Assembly (NCBI GenBank): GCA_041879295.1
Contig: CP047152.1
Location: 1,989,501 to 2,053,500, forward strand
Length of the DNA stretch: 64,000 nucleotides
Source of the DNA: Pseudomonas putida
GTDB lineage: Bacteria; Pseudomonadota; Gammaproteobacteria; Pseudomonadales; Pseudomonadaceae
Direction: 5' to 3'
This document shows, piece by piece, positions 8,187 through 17,574 of the stretch (the stretch's first letter is position 1; each line of letters opens with the position of its first letter). Below the pieces are notes generated by a model. That model had not been told where the DNA came from and did no database searches. It worked only from the letters and a program-made list of their open reading frames with translations. A program made the translations under genes and the position numbers.

Positions 8187-8840
8187 ATGGAAAACTGGAA
8201 CGCATTTCTCAAGCGCTACAAGCGCGAACATAACCTCAGTCAGCTCCAACTGGCCGAGCGCCTGGGCATGACGCAGGGGGGCGTGGGGCATTGGCTGCGT
8301 GGCACGCGTCGGCCGACGCTGGAAACCATCAATGAAAAGCTGGAGAAGCTTGGGCTGGTGTTTCTGGAAGCCCAGGTCATGGTGGTCGAGCGCGACATCG
8401 TGCGTGAGGCGCAAGGGCTCTATACGGCCGAGCAGCCGGTTTCAGCCGAGGCGCTGCTCTATGCCAGCTTCCGCTTCCCGGTGCTGAGTTGGGCTGACCT
8501 GCAGGGGCCATTGCCTGAAACGAGCACGTCCCATGAGCAGACGGACTATATGCCCGCTGGCAATGCGTTCTGGCTGGTGGTTGAAAACGACTCGATGAAT
8601 GCGGCCAGTGGTAAGAGCGTGCCCGAGGGCATGCGCGTGCTGGTGGATACCGGGCTGGAGGCACAGCCCGGCAGGTTGGTCATTGCACGGCAGCCGGGGC
8701 GCCCGGCGGTATTGCGGCAGTTGGTCGAAGAGGGTGGAGACAAGATGCTCAGGCCACTGAATACGCGCTATCCGACGGTTTTGTGTGAAGAAGGCTGCGC
8801 GTTTCTGGGAGTGGTGGTGCGGGTACATGGGGCCTTTTGA
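8187..8840 (+). CDS. XRE-family repressor with LexA/S24-like C-terminal domain
   Basis: The 217-aa product is read from the ATG at 8187, which gives the normal N-terminus MENWNAFLKRYKREHNLSQ. Residues ~10-62 form a lambda-type helix-turn-helix (LAERLGMTQGGVGHWLRG). The C-terminal half is S24/LexA-like with the catalytic-serine motif NDSM (S136) and the end signature LRPLNTRYP. The position expected to hold the general-base lysine, ~41 residues later, is R177 in AVLRQL, so self-cleavage may be impaired. No Ala-Gly cleavage site stands out in the linker. No phage structural or integrase genes are nearby, so it reads as a stand-alone regulator. Confidence 0.8.
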   Translation: MENWNAFLKRYKREHNLSQLQLAERLGMTQGGVGHWLRGTRRPTLETINEKLEKLGLVFLEAQVMVVERDIVREAQGLYTAEQPVSAEALLYASFRFPVLSWADLQGPLPETSTSHEQTDYMPAGNAFWLVVENDSMNAASGKSVPEGMRVLVDTGLEAQPGRLVIARQPGRPAVLRQLVEEGGDKMLRPLNTRYPTVLCEEGCAFLGVVVRVHGAF

Positions 8841-8901
8841 AAGGGTTTGAGTTGTTGGTGGGGCTGGTGGGGGCAAGTCTTGGTTTTTAGGGCACCCGCG
8901 C

Positions 8902-9124
8902 GATCGAGCGCCGCCCGCGCGGCGCATCGCGAGCTGCGCTCGCTCCTACGTTTGTTTTTGGCCAGTAACGCCTGTTGCAGGCGCGCGCGACCGCTTTGTT
9001 TGTACGACGCGATATCGAGCCATGCGCCAAGGCGTACGCGCGCAGATCCCACAGGAATGACTGGCCCGAAACAAACGTAGGAGCGAGCGCAGCTCGCGAT
9101 GCGCCGCGCGGGCGGCGCTCGGTC
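8902..9124. repeat. ~220-bp palindromic element, copy A
   Basis: Arms of 56 bp (8902-8957 and 9069-9124) are inverted copies differing at one base; each begins at the outer end with gatcgagcgccgcccgcg (or gaccgag) and ends inside with ctacgtttgttt. The ~110-bp centre is asymmetric and includes ggccagtaacgcctgttgca and acaggaatgactggcc. Copy B has nearly the same centre and copy C (54199-54408) has it inverted, so it behaves as a discrete repeated unit. It encodes no plausible protein. Confidence 0.85.
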
Positions 9125-9230
9125 TCCCAGGCGACGCACCTCTACCGCCATACCCTCAAGGCCACACCGCCTGGCATGACGTTGCGCAATGGCCGGGTGT
9201 GTTTGCCGTGGGTTTTAGGGGGTGGCAGAA

Positions 9231-9451
9231 ATCGAGCGCCGCCCGCGCGGCGCATCGCGAGCTGCGCTCGCTCCTACGTTTGTTTCGGGCCAGTAACGCC
9301 TGTGGCAGACGCGCGCGACCGTTTTGTTTGTACGACGCGATATCAAGCCATGCGCCAAGGCGTACGCGCGCAAATCCCACAGGAATGACTGGCCCGAAAC
9401 AAACGTAGGAGCGAGCGCAGCTCGCGATGCGCCGCGCGGGCGGCGCTCGAT
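9231..9451. repeat. ~220-bp palindromic element, copy B
   Basis: This is in the same orientation as copy A and ~105 bp from it. The arms are 9231-9285 and 9397-9451. The centre differs from copy A at only a handful of bases. The stretch 8841-9490 is otherwise gene-free: it holds copies A and B and an ordinary spacer before the liuD stop. Confidence 0.85.
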
Positions 9452-9490
9452 CTCGAAGGCACCCCAGAACTCAAGCCAAGCGCCCCCGCC

Positions 9491-11443
9491 TCACTCACCC
9501 AGCTCGACCAGCACAGTCCCTTCGCTGACCATGTCCCCCTCCAGGCAGAACAGCGCCTTCACCGTGCCGGCATGCGGCGCACGAATGCTGTGCTCCATCT
9601 TCATGGCCTCCAGTACCACCAGCGCAGTACCGGCTTCCACCACCTGCCCAGGTTCGACCAGCACCCGCACGATACTGCCGTTCATGGGCGCACCCAGCCC
9701 ACCCTGATGGCTGTGGCTGGCTTCGGCCTCGGCAATCGGGTCGAAGGCTTCGATGGCATGCATTTCGCCATCCCAGTGCAGGTACAGCGTGCCACCCCGA
9801 CGGGTTGCCAGATGCTGGCGACGCACGCCGTTCTGGTCATGCACCAACTGCTCACCTTGCAGCTGCCAGGTAGAAGCAGCGCTACGTTCCAAGGCCACTG
9901 CCTGATCTTGTCCGGCGCTTACCAGATGCAAGCTACTGCGTGCCGGCAGGCCCAAGCGCAGGCCGTTACGCCCGCTCCAAGGCGAATGGCAATCGTCATC
10001 GCGCTGATGCCCCGCCTGGCCCTGCAGCCAGGCTTCGGCTGCCGCCTCCCAAAAGCCAGCAGGCAGCGCACGTGGCGCCGGTAGCAGCACATCCTGGTGG
10101 CGGGGAATGAAGCCGGTGTCCAGCTCTGCCGCCGCGAACGCAGGGTGCGCGAGAATGCGGCGCAGGAAGGCGATGTTGGTCTTCAGCCCGCCAATGGCAA
10201 ACTCGTCGAGCATGGCCAGCAAGCGCAGGCGTGCCTGTTCGCGGTTTTCACCCCAGGCAATCAGCTTGCCCAGCATCGGGTCGTAGAACGGCGACACCAC
10301 ATCGCCTTCGCTGACCCCGCTGTCCACCCGGCGGCCTTCGCCAGGCGCCGATTCACGGTACAGCGCCAATTTACCGGTCGCGGGTAAAAAATCGTTGGCC
10401 GGGTCTTCGGCATACAGGCGCACTTCGATGGCATGGCCGATCAGCGGCACCTGTTCCTGTGTGATCGGCAGGGCTTCGCCGCAGGCCACGCGAATTTGCC
10501 AGGCAACAAGGTCCAGGCCGGTGATGGCCTCGGTGACCGGGTGTTCCACCTGCAGGCGGGTGTTCATCTCCATGAAGAAGAACTCGCCACGTGCATCAAG
10601 CAGAAACTCCACGGTGCCAGCACCCACGTAACCGATAGCCTGGGCGGCACGCACCGCCGCTTCGCCCATGGCCTGGCGCAGTTCGGGCGACAGGCCGGGC
10701 GCAGGGGCCTCTTCCACCACCTTCTGATGGCGGCGCTGAATGGAACAGTCGCGTTCGTTAAGGTACAGGCAGTTGCCGTGCTGGTCGGCAAACACCTGGA
10801 TTTCGACATGACGTGGCTTGAGCACGTACTTTTCCACCAGCATGCGCGCATCGCCGAACGACGACTGTGCCTCACGCTGGGCCGACGCCAGGGCGTCGGC
10901 CAGTTGGCTTTCTTCCTCGACCACTTTCATGCCCTTGCCACCGCCGCCAGCGCTGGCCTTGAGCAGCACCGGGTAGCCGATGCGTTCGGCCGCGGCGCGG
11001 AAGGTGTCCAGGTCTTGGGCCTCGCCATGGTAGCCCGGTACCAACGGCACGCCGGCGGCCTCCATCAGCGCCTTGGCTGCCGATTTGCTGCCCATGGCGT
11101 CGATGGCGCTGGCCGGTGGGCCGAGGAATATCAGCCCGGCCTGCTCGATGGCGCGGGCGAAACCTGCGTTCTCGGACAGAAAGCCATAGCCGGGGTGGAT
11201 AGCCTGGGCGCCGCTGGCCTTGGCTGCGGCCAGCAGCTTGTCGACCAGCAGGTAGCTTTCGGCAGCCTTGGTGCCGCCCAGGTCGACGCGGATGTCGGCT
11301 TCGCGGCTGTGACGGGCGTCACGGTCGGTGGCGCTGTGCACGGCGACAGTGGTCAGGCCCATGGCCTTGGCGGTGCGCATCACCCGGCAAGCGATTTCGC
11401 CGCGGTTGGCGACCAGCAGGGTGGTCAAAGCGGGGCGGCTCAT
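9491..11443 (-). CDS. liuD: methylcrotonyl-CoA carboxylase, biotin-carrying alpha subunit
   Basis: The 650-aa product has biotin carboxylase first (RGEIACRVMRTAKAMG near the start, the ATP-grasp loop KASAGGGGKGMKVV at ~160, EMNTRLQVEHPVTE at ~290) and a biotinyl domain at the end (VLEAMKMEH, biotin lysine ~K615). It charges biotin with CO2 for carboxylation of 3-methylcrotonyl-CoA in leucine degradation, working with LiuB. The ATG overlaps the liuC stop by 4 bases; it is the last gene of the liuABCD operon. MccA is an equivalent name. Propionyl- or geranyl-CoA carboxylase subunits look similar, but the liuA-liuB-liuC context favours methylcrotonyl-CoA. Confidence 0.92.
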   Translation of the reverse strand: MSRPALTTLLVANRGEIACRVMRTAKAMGLTTVAVHSATDRDARHSREADIRVDLGGTKAAESYLLVDKLLAAAKASGAQAIHPGYGFLSENAGFARAIEQAGLIFLGPPASAIDAMGSKSAAKALMEAAGVPLVPGYHGEAQDLDTFRAAAERIGYPVLLKASAGGGGKGMKVVEEESQLADALASAQREAQSSFGDARMLVEKYVLKPRHVEIQVFADQHGNCLYLNERDCSIQRRHQKVVEEAPAPGLSPELRQAMGEAAVRAAQAIGYVGAGTVEFLLDARGEFFFMEMNTRLQVEHPVTEAITGLDLVAWQIRVACGEALPITQEQVPLIGHAIEVRLYAEDPANDFLPATGKLALYRESAPGEGRRVDSGVSEGDVVSPFYDPMLGKLIAWGENREQARLRLLAMLDEFAIGGLKTNIAFLRRILAHPAFAAAELDTGFIPRHQDVLLPAPRALPAGFWEAAAEAWLQGQAGHQRDDDCHSPWSGRNGLRLGLPARSSLHLVSAGQDQAVALERSAASTWQLQGEQLVHDQNGVRRQHLATRRGGTLYLHWDGEMHAIEAFDPIAEAEASHSHQGGLGAPMNGSIVRVLVEPGQVVEAGTALVVLEAMKMEHSIRAPHAGTVKALFCLEGDMVSEGTVLVELGE

Positions 11444-12255
11444 GGGCGCGGCTCCTTCTTGTCAACGGTTTGCCAGGCAGGGCGGCGTTTTTCCAGGAAA
11501 GCGCGCAGGCCCTCCTGGCCTTCGGCGCTGACGCGGATGCGGGCGATGGTGTTTTCGCAGTAACGGCGCAGGGCCGGGCTGAGTTCGCCGTCGTCCACTT
11601 CGCGCAGCAAGTCCTTGGTGGCGCGCAATGCTTGTGGGCTGTTCTGCAGCAGGTTGCCTACCCAGGCTTCGACGTGGTCGTCCAGTTCGCTGGCCGGGTA
11701 TACCTCGGCCAGCAGGCCCAGTTCGCGGGCCCGTACGCCGCTGAAGCGCTCGGCGGTGAGGGCGTAGCGGCGCGCGGCGCGTTCGCCAATGGCCTTGACC
11801 ACGAACGGGCTGATGACCGCCGGGGCCAGACCGATGCGTACTTCCGACAGGCACAGCTGGGCGTCTTCGGCGCCGATAGCCATGTCGCAGCAGCTGATCA
11901 GGCCCAGCGCGCCACCGAAGGCGGCGCCTTGCACCACGGCCAGGGTCGGGGCCTTGAGGCGGTGCAGGGCGTACATCAGCTCGCCCAGCTCGTGGGCATC
12001 ATCCAGGTTGGTGTTGAAGTCCAGTTGTGCCGACTGCTGCATCCAGGCCAGGTCGGCACCGGCGCTGAAGTGCCGGCCACGGCCGCGCAGCAGCACAAAG
12101 CGCAGGCTGGTGTCTTCGGCCAACTGGTCGATGGCCACGATCAGCTCGCGGATCATCTGCGCGTTGAAGGCGTTGTTCTTGTCCTCGCGGCTTAGCCACA
12201 GGGTGGCAAAGCCGCGCGGGTCGCGGATCACTTCAAGGGTGCTGAAATCGCTCAT
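11440..12255 (-). CDS. liuC: methylglutaconyl-CoA hydratase (crotonase family)
   Basis: The 271-aa crotonase-fold enzyme carries oxyanion-hole segments RHFSAGADLAWM and GAAFGGALGLISCCDMAIG. Hydrates 3-methylglutaconyl-CoA to HMG-CoA, the step after the LiuB/LiuD carboxylase. It sits 3 bases downstream of liuB and overlaps liuD by 4, so translation is probably coupled. Substrate assignment rests on the operon; the fold alone would only say enoyl-CoA hydratase. Confidence 0.88.
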   Translation of the reverse strand: MSDFSTLEVIRDPRGFATLWLSREDKNNAFNAQMIRELIVAIDQLAEDTSLRFVLLRGRGRHFSAGADLAWMQQSAQLDFNTNLDDAHELGELMYALHRLKAPTLAVVQGAAFGGALGLISCCDMAIGAEDAQLCLSEVRIGLAPAVISPFVVKAIGERAARRYALTAERFSGVRARELGLLAEVYPASELDDHVEAWVGNLLQNSPQALRATKDLLREVDDGELSPALRRYCENTIARIRVSAEGQEGLRAFLEKRRPAWQTVDKKEPRP

Positions 12256-12258
12256 GGG

Positions 12259-13866
<1,608 letters not shown>

Positions 13867-13885
13867 GTGCGCCCGTCCCTTATGT

Positions 13886-15049
13886 TCAGCGGGTTTCGTT
13901 GAACAGTTCGCGGCCAATCAGCATCCGGCGGATTTCGCTGGTGCCGGCACCGATTTCGTACAGCTTGGCGTCGCGCAACAGGCGGCCAGCCGGGAATTCG
14001 TTGATATAGCCGTTGCCGCCAAGAATCTGGATCGCCTCCAGGGCCATTTGCGTGGCACGCTCGGCGGTGTACAGGATCACGCCGGCAGCGTCCTTGCGGG
14101 TGGTCTCGCCACGGTCGCAGGCCTGGGCCACGGCATACAGGTAGGCGCGGCTGGCGTTCAGCTGGGTGTACATGTCGGCAATCTTGCCCTGGATCAGCTG
14201 GAACTCGCCGATGCTCTGGCCGAATTGCTTGCGGTCGTGGATATACGGCACCACCAGGTCCATGCAGCTTTGCATGATGCCGGTCGGGCCGCCGGACAGC
14301 ACCACACGTTCGTAGTCCAGGCCGCTCATCAGGACGCGCACGCCGCCGTTGAGCTGGCCCAGAATGTTCTCTGCCGGTACTTCCACGCCATCGAAGAACA
14401 GCTCGCAGGTGTTGGACCCGCGCATTCCCAGCTTGTCGAACTTGTTGCTGCGGCTGAAGCCCTTCCAGTCACGCTCGACGATGAACGCGGTGATGCCGTG
14501 CGCACCCTTGTCCAGGTCGGTCTTGGCGTAAATCACGTAGGTGTTGGCGTCGGGACCGTTGGTGATCCAGGTCTTGCTGCCGTTGAGCACGTAGTGATCG
14601 CCGCGTTTTTCTGCGCGCAGTTTCATCGACACCACGTCGGAGCCGGCATTGGGCTCGCTCATGGCCAAGGCGCCGATGTGCTCGCCGCTGATCAGCTTGG
14701 GCAGGTACTTGAGCTTCTGCTCATGGGTGCCGTTGCGGTTGATCTGGTTGACGCACAGGTTGGAATGGGCGCCGTAGGACAGCGCCACCGAGGCGGAGCC
14801 ACGGCTGATTTCTTCCATCGACACCACATGGGCCAGGTAGCCCAGGCCAGCGCCGCCGTACTCTTCCGGTACGGTGATGCCCAGCAGGCCCATGTCACCG
14901 AACTTGCGCCACATGTCGGCGGGGAACAGGTTGTCGTGGTCGATCTGCGCGGCGCGCGGGGCCAGTTCGGCGGCGACGAAGGTGCGCACCTGGTCGCGGA
15001 GCATGTCGATGGTTTCGCCCAGGGCGAAGTTCAGGGAGGGGTAATGCAT
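13886..15049 (-). CDS. liuA: isovaleryl-CoA dehydrogenase
   Basis: The 387-aa acyl-CoA dehydrogenase is read from the ATG at 15049 ([20 protein letters not shown]). Motifs in order: the [17 protein letters not shown] entry region, [32 protein letters not shown], and near the end [20 protein letters not shown] with [16 protein letters not shown]. The glutamate placed within the substrate pocket in [10 protein letters not shown] is typical of isovaleryl-CoA dehydrogenases. FAD-dependent oxidation of isovaleryl-CoA to 3-methylcrotonyl-CoA begins the liu route. It is first in liuABCD; its leader holds a REP pair, and the regulatory palindromes lie ~200 bases upstream. Confidence 0.92.
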   Translation of the reverse strand: MHYPSLNFALGETIDMLRDQVRTFVAAELAPRAAQIDHDNLFPADMWRKFGDMGLLGITVPEEYGGAGLGYLAHVVSMEEISRGSASVALSYGAHSNLCVNQINRNGTHEQKLKYLPKLISGEHIGALAMSEPNAGSDVVSMKLRAEKRGDHYVLNGSKTWITNGPDANTYVIYAKTDLDKGAHGITAFIVERDWKGFSRSNKFDKLGMRGSNTCELFFDGVEVPAENILGQLNGGVRVLMSGLDYERVVLSGGPTGIMQSCMDLVVPYIHDRKQFGQSIGEFQLIQGKIADMYTQLNASRAYLYAVAQACDRGETTRKDAAGVILYTAERATQMALEAIQILGGNGYINEFPAGRLLRDAKLYEIGAGTSEIRRMLIGRELFNETR

Positions 15050-15112
15050 GCTGGGGCACCTTCTTGTTCTTGGAAATTGGGTAACACCGTAGCTCAAAGC
15101 CTAATCGCTGAC

Positions 15113-15206
15113 CCCTGTAGGAGCGGGCTTGCCCGCGAATGCGTCAGCAGGACCACCGTCATTGCCTGGGTGATCGCATTCGCGGGCAAGCCCGCTCCTG
15201 CAAGGG
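15113..15206. repeat. inverted REP pair in the liuA leader
   Basis: Two REP copies face each other: tgtaggagcgggcttgcccg starts near 15116 and its inverse ends near 15204, with cgaatgcg/cgcattcg extending the dyad. The pair lies between the liuA ATG (15049) and the palindromic operators, so the liu transcript would probably carry it. Confidence 0.85.
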
Positions 15207-15244
15207 TCGGCGTCATGCCGGAGGTTCCGGTATCGTTCATCACC

Positions 15245-15260
15245 TTTACGTTAACGTAAA
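15245..15260. promoter_or_regulatory. 16-bp palindrome TTTACGTTAACGTAAA, probable LiuR-type operator
   Basis: This is a perfect 16-bp palindrome in the divergent liuA / acyl-CoA synthetase spacer. From memory it resembles sites described for the MerR-family regulator LiuR of proteobacterial leucine catabolism. No liuR gene is in this window. Confidence 0.6.
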
Positions 15261-15294
15261 CCTGCGGGGAGGCACTGTCAATCCACTCGTCACC

Positions 15295-15310
15295 TTTACG
15301 TAAACGTAAA
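15295..15310. promoter_or_regulatory. second palindrome TTTACGTAAACGTAAA
   Basis: This differs from the first site at one base and is exactly 50 bp away; both are preceded by cacc and followed by ctgcg one base later. It ends 63 bases before the acyl-CoA synthetase ATG, so the pair can serve both divergent promoters. Confidence 0.6.
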
Positions 15311-15373
15311 TCTGCGCCAGAGTATTCCCGCTTGCTTCAGCCGTGCCCAAAACAACCACAAGAAGGGACACCC

Positions 15374-17056
15374 ATGAGTCAACCGAGCTATACCCGCGGT
15401 CGCCAGGACCGACCCTTGCTGACCCAGACCATCGGCCAGGCCTTCGATGCCACCGTAGCCCGCTGTTCCGACAGCGAGGCCTTGGTGTCCCGCCACCAGG
15501 GCCTGCGTTACAGCTGGCGGCAGCTGGCCGAACAGGTCGAAATACACGCCCGCGCGCTGATCGCACTGGGCGTGAACACCGGCGACCGTGTTGGCATCTG
15601 GTCGCCCAACTGCGCCCAGTGGTGCATCTTGCAGCTGGCCAGTGCCAAGGTCGGCGCCATCCTGGTCAACATCAACCCGGCCTACCGTGTGGGTGAGCTG
15701 GAGTACGTGTTGCGCCAGTCTGGCTGCCGCTGGCTGGTCTGCGCTGAAGCCTTCAAGACGTCTGATTACCACGCCATGCTGCAGGAGCTGGTGCCTGAAC
15801 TGGCCAGCGCCCGGCCTGGTGAGCTGGCCAGTGAATGCCTGCCCGAGTTGCGTGGTGTCATCAGCCTGGCCGCCAACCCGCCTGCCGGCTTCCTGCCCTG
15901 GCACGCCTTGGCCGAGTGGGCAGGGCAGACGTCTGTCGAGGCTTGCACTGCCCGTCAGCAAAGCCTGCAATTCGACCAGCCGGTAAACATCCAGTACACC
16001 TCCGGCACCACCGGTGCACCCAAAGGTGCCACGCTCAGTCACTACAACATCCTCAACAACGGTTTCATGGTGGGTGAAAGCCTTGGCCTGACAGCCCGCG
16101 ACCGTATGGTGATTCCGGTGCCGCTGTACCATTGCTTCGGCATGGTCATGGCCAACCTCGGCTGCATCACCCACGGCAGCACCATGATCTACCCTAACGA
16201 TGCTTTCGACGCCGAACTTACCTTGCGCGCCGTGGCCGAAGAGCGCGCCAGCATCCTCTATGGCGTGCCGACCATGTTCATCGCCATGCTCGATCACCCA
16301 TCGCGCGCCCACATGGACCTGTCGACCCTGCGCAGCGGCATCATGGCCGGTGCCACCTGCCCGATCGAGGTGATGCGCCGGGTCATCGACCAGATGCACA
16401 TGGCAGAAGTGCAGATCGCCTACGGCATGACCGAAACCAGCCCGGTGTCACTGCAGACCGGCCCGGACGATGATCTGGAGCTGCGCGTGACCACCGTCGG
16501 CCGCACCCAGCCGCAGCTGGAAAACAAACTGGTGGACGCCGATGGCTGCATCGTCGCGCGCGGCGAGATTGGCGAACTGTGCACCCGCGGCTACAGCGTG
16601 ATGCTTGGCTACTGGGACAACCCCCAGGCCACGGCGGATGCCATCGACCCGGCCGGCTGGATGCATTCGGGTGACCTGGCGGTGATGGACGAGCAGGGCT
16701 ATGTGCGCATCGTCGGGCGCAACAAGGACATGATCATTCGCGGCGGCGAGAACATTTATCCGCGTGAGCTGGAAGAGTTTTTCTACACCCACCCGGCGGT
16801 GGCCGATGCGCAGGTGATCGGCATTCCGTGCAGCCGCTATGGCGAAGAGATCGTCGCCTGGATCAAGCTGCACCCTGGGCACAGCGCCACGGTCGAGGAA
16901 CTGCAGGGCTGGTGCAAGACGCGCATCGCCCACTTCAAGGTGCCGCGATATATCCGCTTTGTCGACGAGTACCCGATGACCGTGACCGGCAAGGTGCAGA
17001 AGTTCCGCATGCGCGAGATCAGTGTGGCGGAGATTGCGGCTGCATCTGCGGGTTGA
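15374..17056 (+). CDS. acyl-CoA synthetase (AMP-binding family)
   Basis: The 560-aa product is read from the ATG at 15374 with AGAAGGGA upstream. ANL adenylating motifs appear in order: YTSGTTGAPKGAT (P-loop, ~residue 212), PLYHCFGMV, YGMTETSP, MHSGDLAVMDEQGY, VGRNKDMIIRGGENIYPREL and the C-terminal catalytic lysine region TGKVQKFRMREIS. Activates a carboxylic acid with ATP and CoA. It is divergent from liuABCD and shares the twin palindromes, which suggests a branched short or medium acid such as isovalerate or a related isoprenoid acid, but the sequence does not fix chain length. A medium/long-chain fatty acyl ligase is the alternative. Confidence 0.85.
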   Translation: MSQPSYTRGRQDRPLLTQTIGQAFDATVARCSDSEALVSRHQGLRYSWRQLAEQVEIHARALIALGVNTGDRVGIWSPNCAQWCILQLASAKVGAILVNINPAYRVGELEYVLRQSGCRWLVCAEAFKTSDYHAMLQELVPELASARPGELASECLPELRGVISLAANPPAGFLPWHALAEWAGQTSVEACTARQQSLQFDQPVNIQYTSGTTGAPKGATLSHYNILNNGFMVGESLGLTARDRMVIPVPLYHCFGMVMANLGCITHGSTMIYPNDAFDAELTLRAVAEERASILYGVPTMFIAMLDHPSRAHMDLSTLRSGIMAGATCPIEVMRRVIDQMHMAEVQIAYGMTETSPVSLQTGPDDDLELRVTTVGRTQPQLENKLVDADGCIVARGEIGELCTRGYSVMLGYWDNPQATADAIDPAGWMHSGDLAVMDEQGYVRIVGRNKDMIIRGGENIYPRELEEFFYTHPAVADAQVIGIPCSRYGEEIVAWIKLHPGHSATVEELQGWCKTRIAHFKVPRYIRFVDEYPMTVTGKVQKFRMREISVAEIAAASAG

Positions 17057-17066
17057 TGTGCGAGTG

Positions 17067-17169
17067 CGGCCGGCCTCTTCGCGGGTAAACCCGCTCCTAC
17101 AGGGACAGCGCCGCATTCAAGGCCGGCACGGTCGCTGCAGGAGCGGGTTTACCCGCGAAGAGGCCGGTC
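17067..17169. repeat. inverted REP pair
   Basis: ggccggcctcttcgcgggta at 17068 and its inverse ending near 17167 face each other across ~40 bases, just 3' of the acyl-CoA synthetase. The rest of 17057-17273 shows no gene. Confidence 0.85.
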
Positions 17170-17273
17170 CGTTCAAGGCAAGACCTTCGCCTTGCCAAGC
17201 GTTTGATCATCCTCAACCATAACCTGCGACCAAACACGTTACTGGCAGAATTACCCGGTGCCGTGGTCTACCC

Positions 17274-17435
17274 TTAAGCCTTCACCGGTGGCTCCTGGCT
17301 CGGCGGGTCGCCCACTGTCGGCGGCACGGTCGGCTTGATCGGCAGCTCGTCCGGCTCTTCTTCCGGTACGGGTGGCGGCAAGCTCGGGTCGTCGATGTTG
17401 GGATCGGGTGTCTCCGGTGGAATGGGAATGTTCAT
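17274..17435 (-). CDS. 53-aa proline-rich acidic peptide
   Basis: The ATG at 17435 has a gaggtcag ribosome site just upstream, and the frame ends at TAA 17274-17276. The product starts MNIPIPPETPDPNIDDPSLP and continues with PVPEEEP, a PTVPPT stretch and PPSQEPP; 19 of 53 residues are proline and most charges are acidic, so it is probably unstructured. No signal peptide. It is divergent from glgE, whose putative promoter lies 78 bases away. A similar Pro-rich micro-ORF could be chance in GC-rich DNA, but the good start context and lack of internal stops favour a real gene. Function unknown. Confidence 0.55.
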   Translation of the reverse strand: MNIPIPPETPDPNIDDPSLPPPVPEEEPDELPIKPTVPPTVGDPPSQEPPVKA

Positions 17436-17512
17436 GGCCTGACCTCGCGTGGGTGGGTGAAGAGGTGCTGTAGGCTCTGACCGCTGGCAGCTGCCGTTCG
17501 CTCAATTATTTT

Positions 17513-17539
17513 GAACCCCCCGCCTGTGCCCGGCTCTGA
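17513..17539 (+). promoter_or_regulatory. possible AlgU (sigma-22) promoter for glgE-treS-glgB
   Basis: GAACCC, a 16-base spacer, then TCTGA at 17535-17539, 36 bases before the glgE ATG. The AlgU consensus is GAACTT-N16/17-TCTGA, so the -10 is exact and the -35 matches four of six bases. Osmotic/envelope stress control would suit a trehalose/glucan operon. Inference only. Confidence 0.4.
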
Positions 17540-17574
17540 ACCCTTACCGCCACCAGCCTGAGGGAGCAAGGTCG

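Noticed and set aside
8187..8840. Prophage remnant, because of the CI-like repressor
   Set aside because: No integrase, structural, lysis or attachment sequences nearby; both flanks are ordinary chromosomal genes.
8841..9490. CRISPR-like repetition or short genes in the spacer
   Set aside because: Only two ~220-bp palindromic units with no regular short spacers; the open frames follow the palindrome arms and read as Arg/Ala-rich nonsense.
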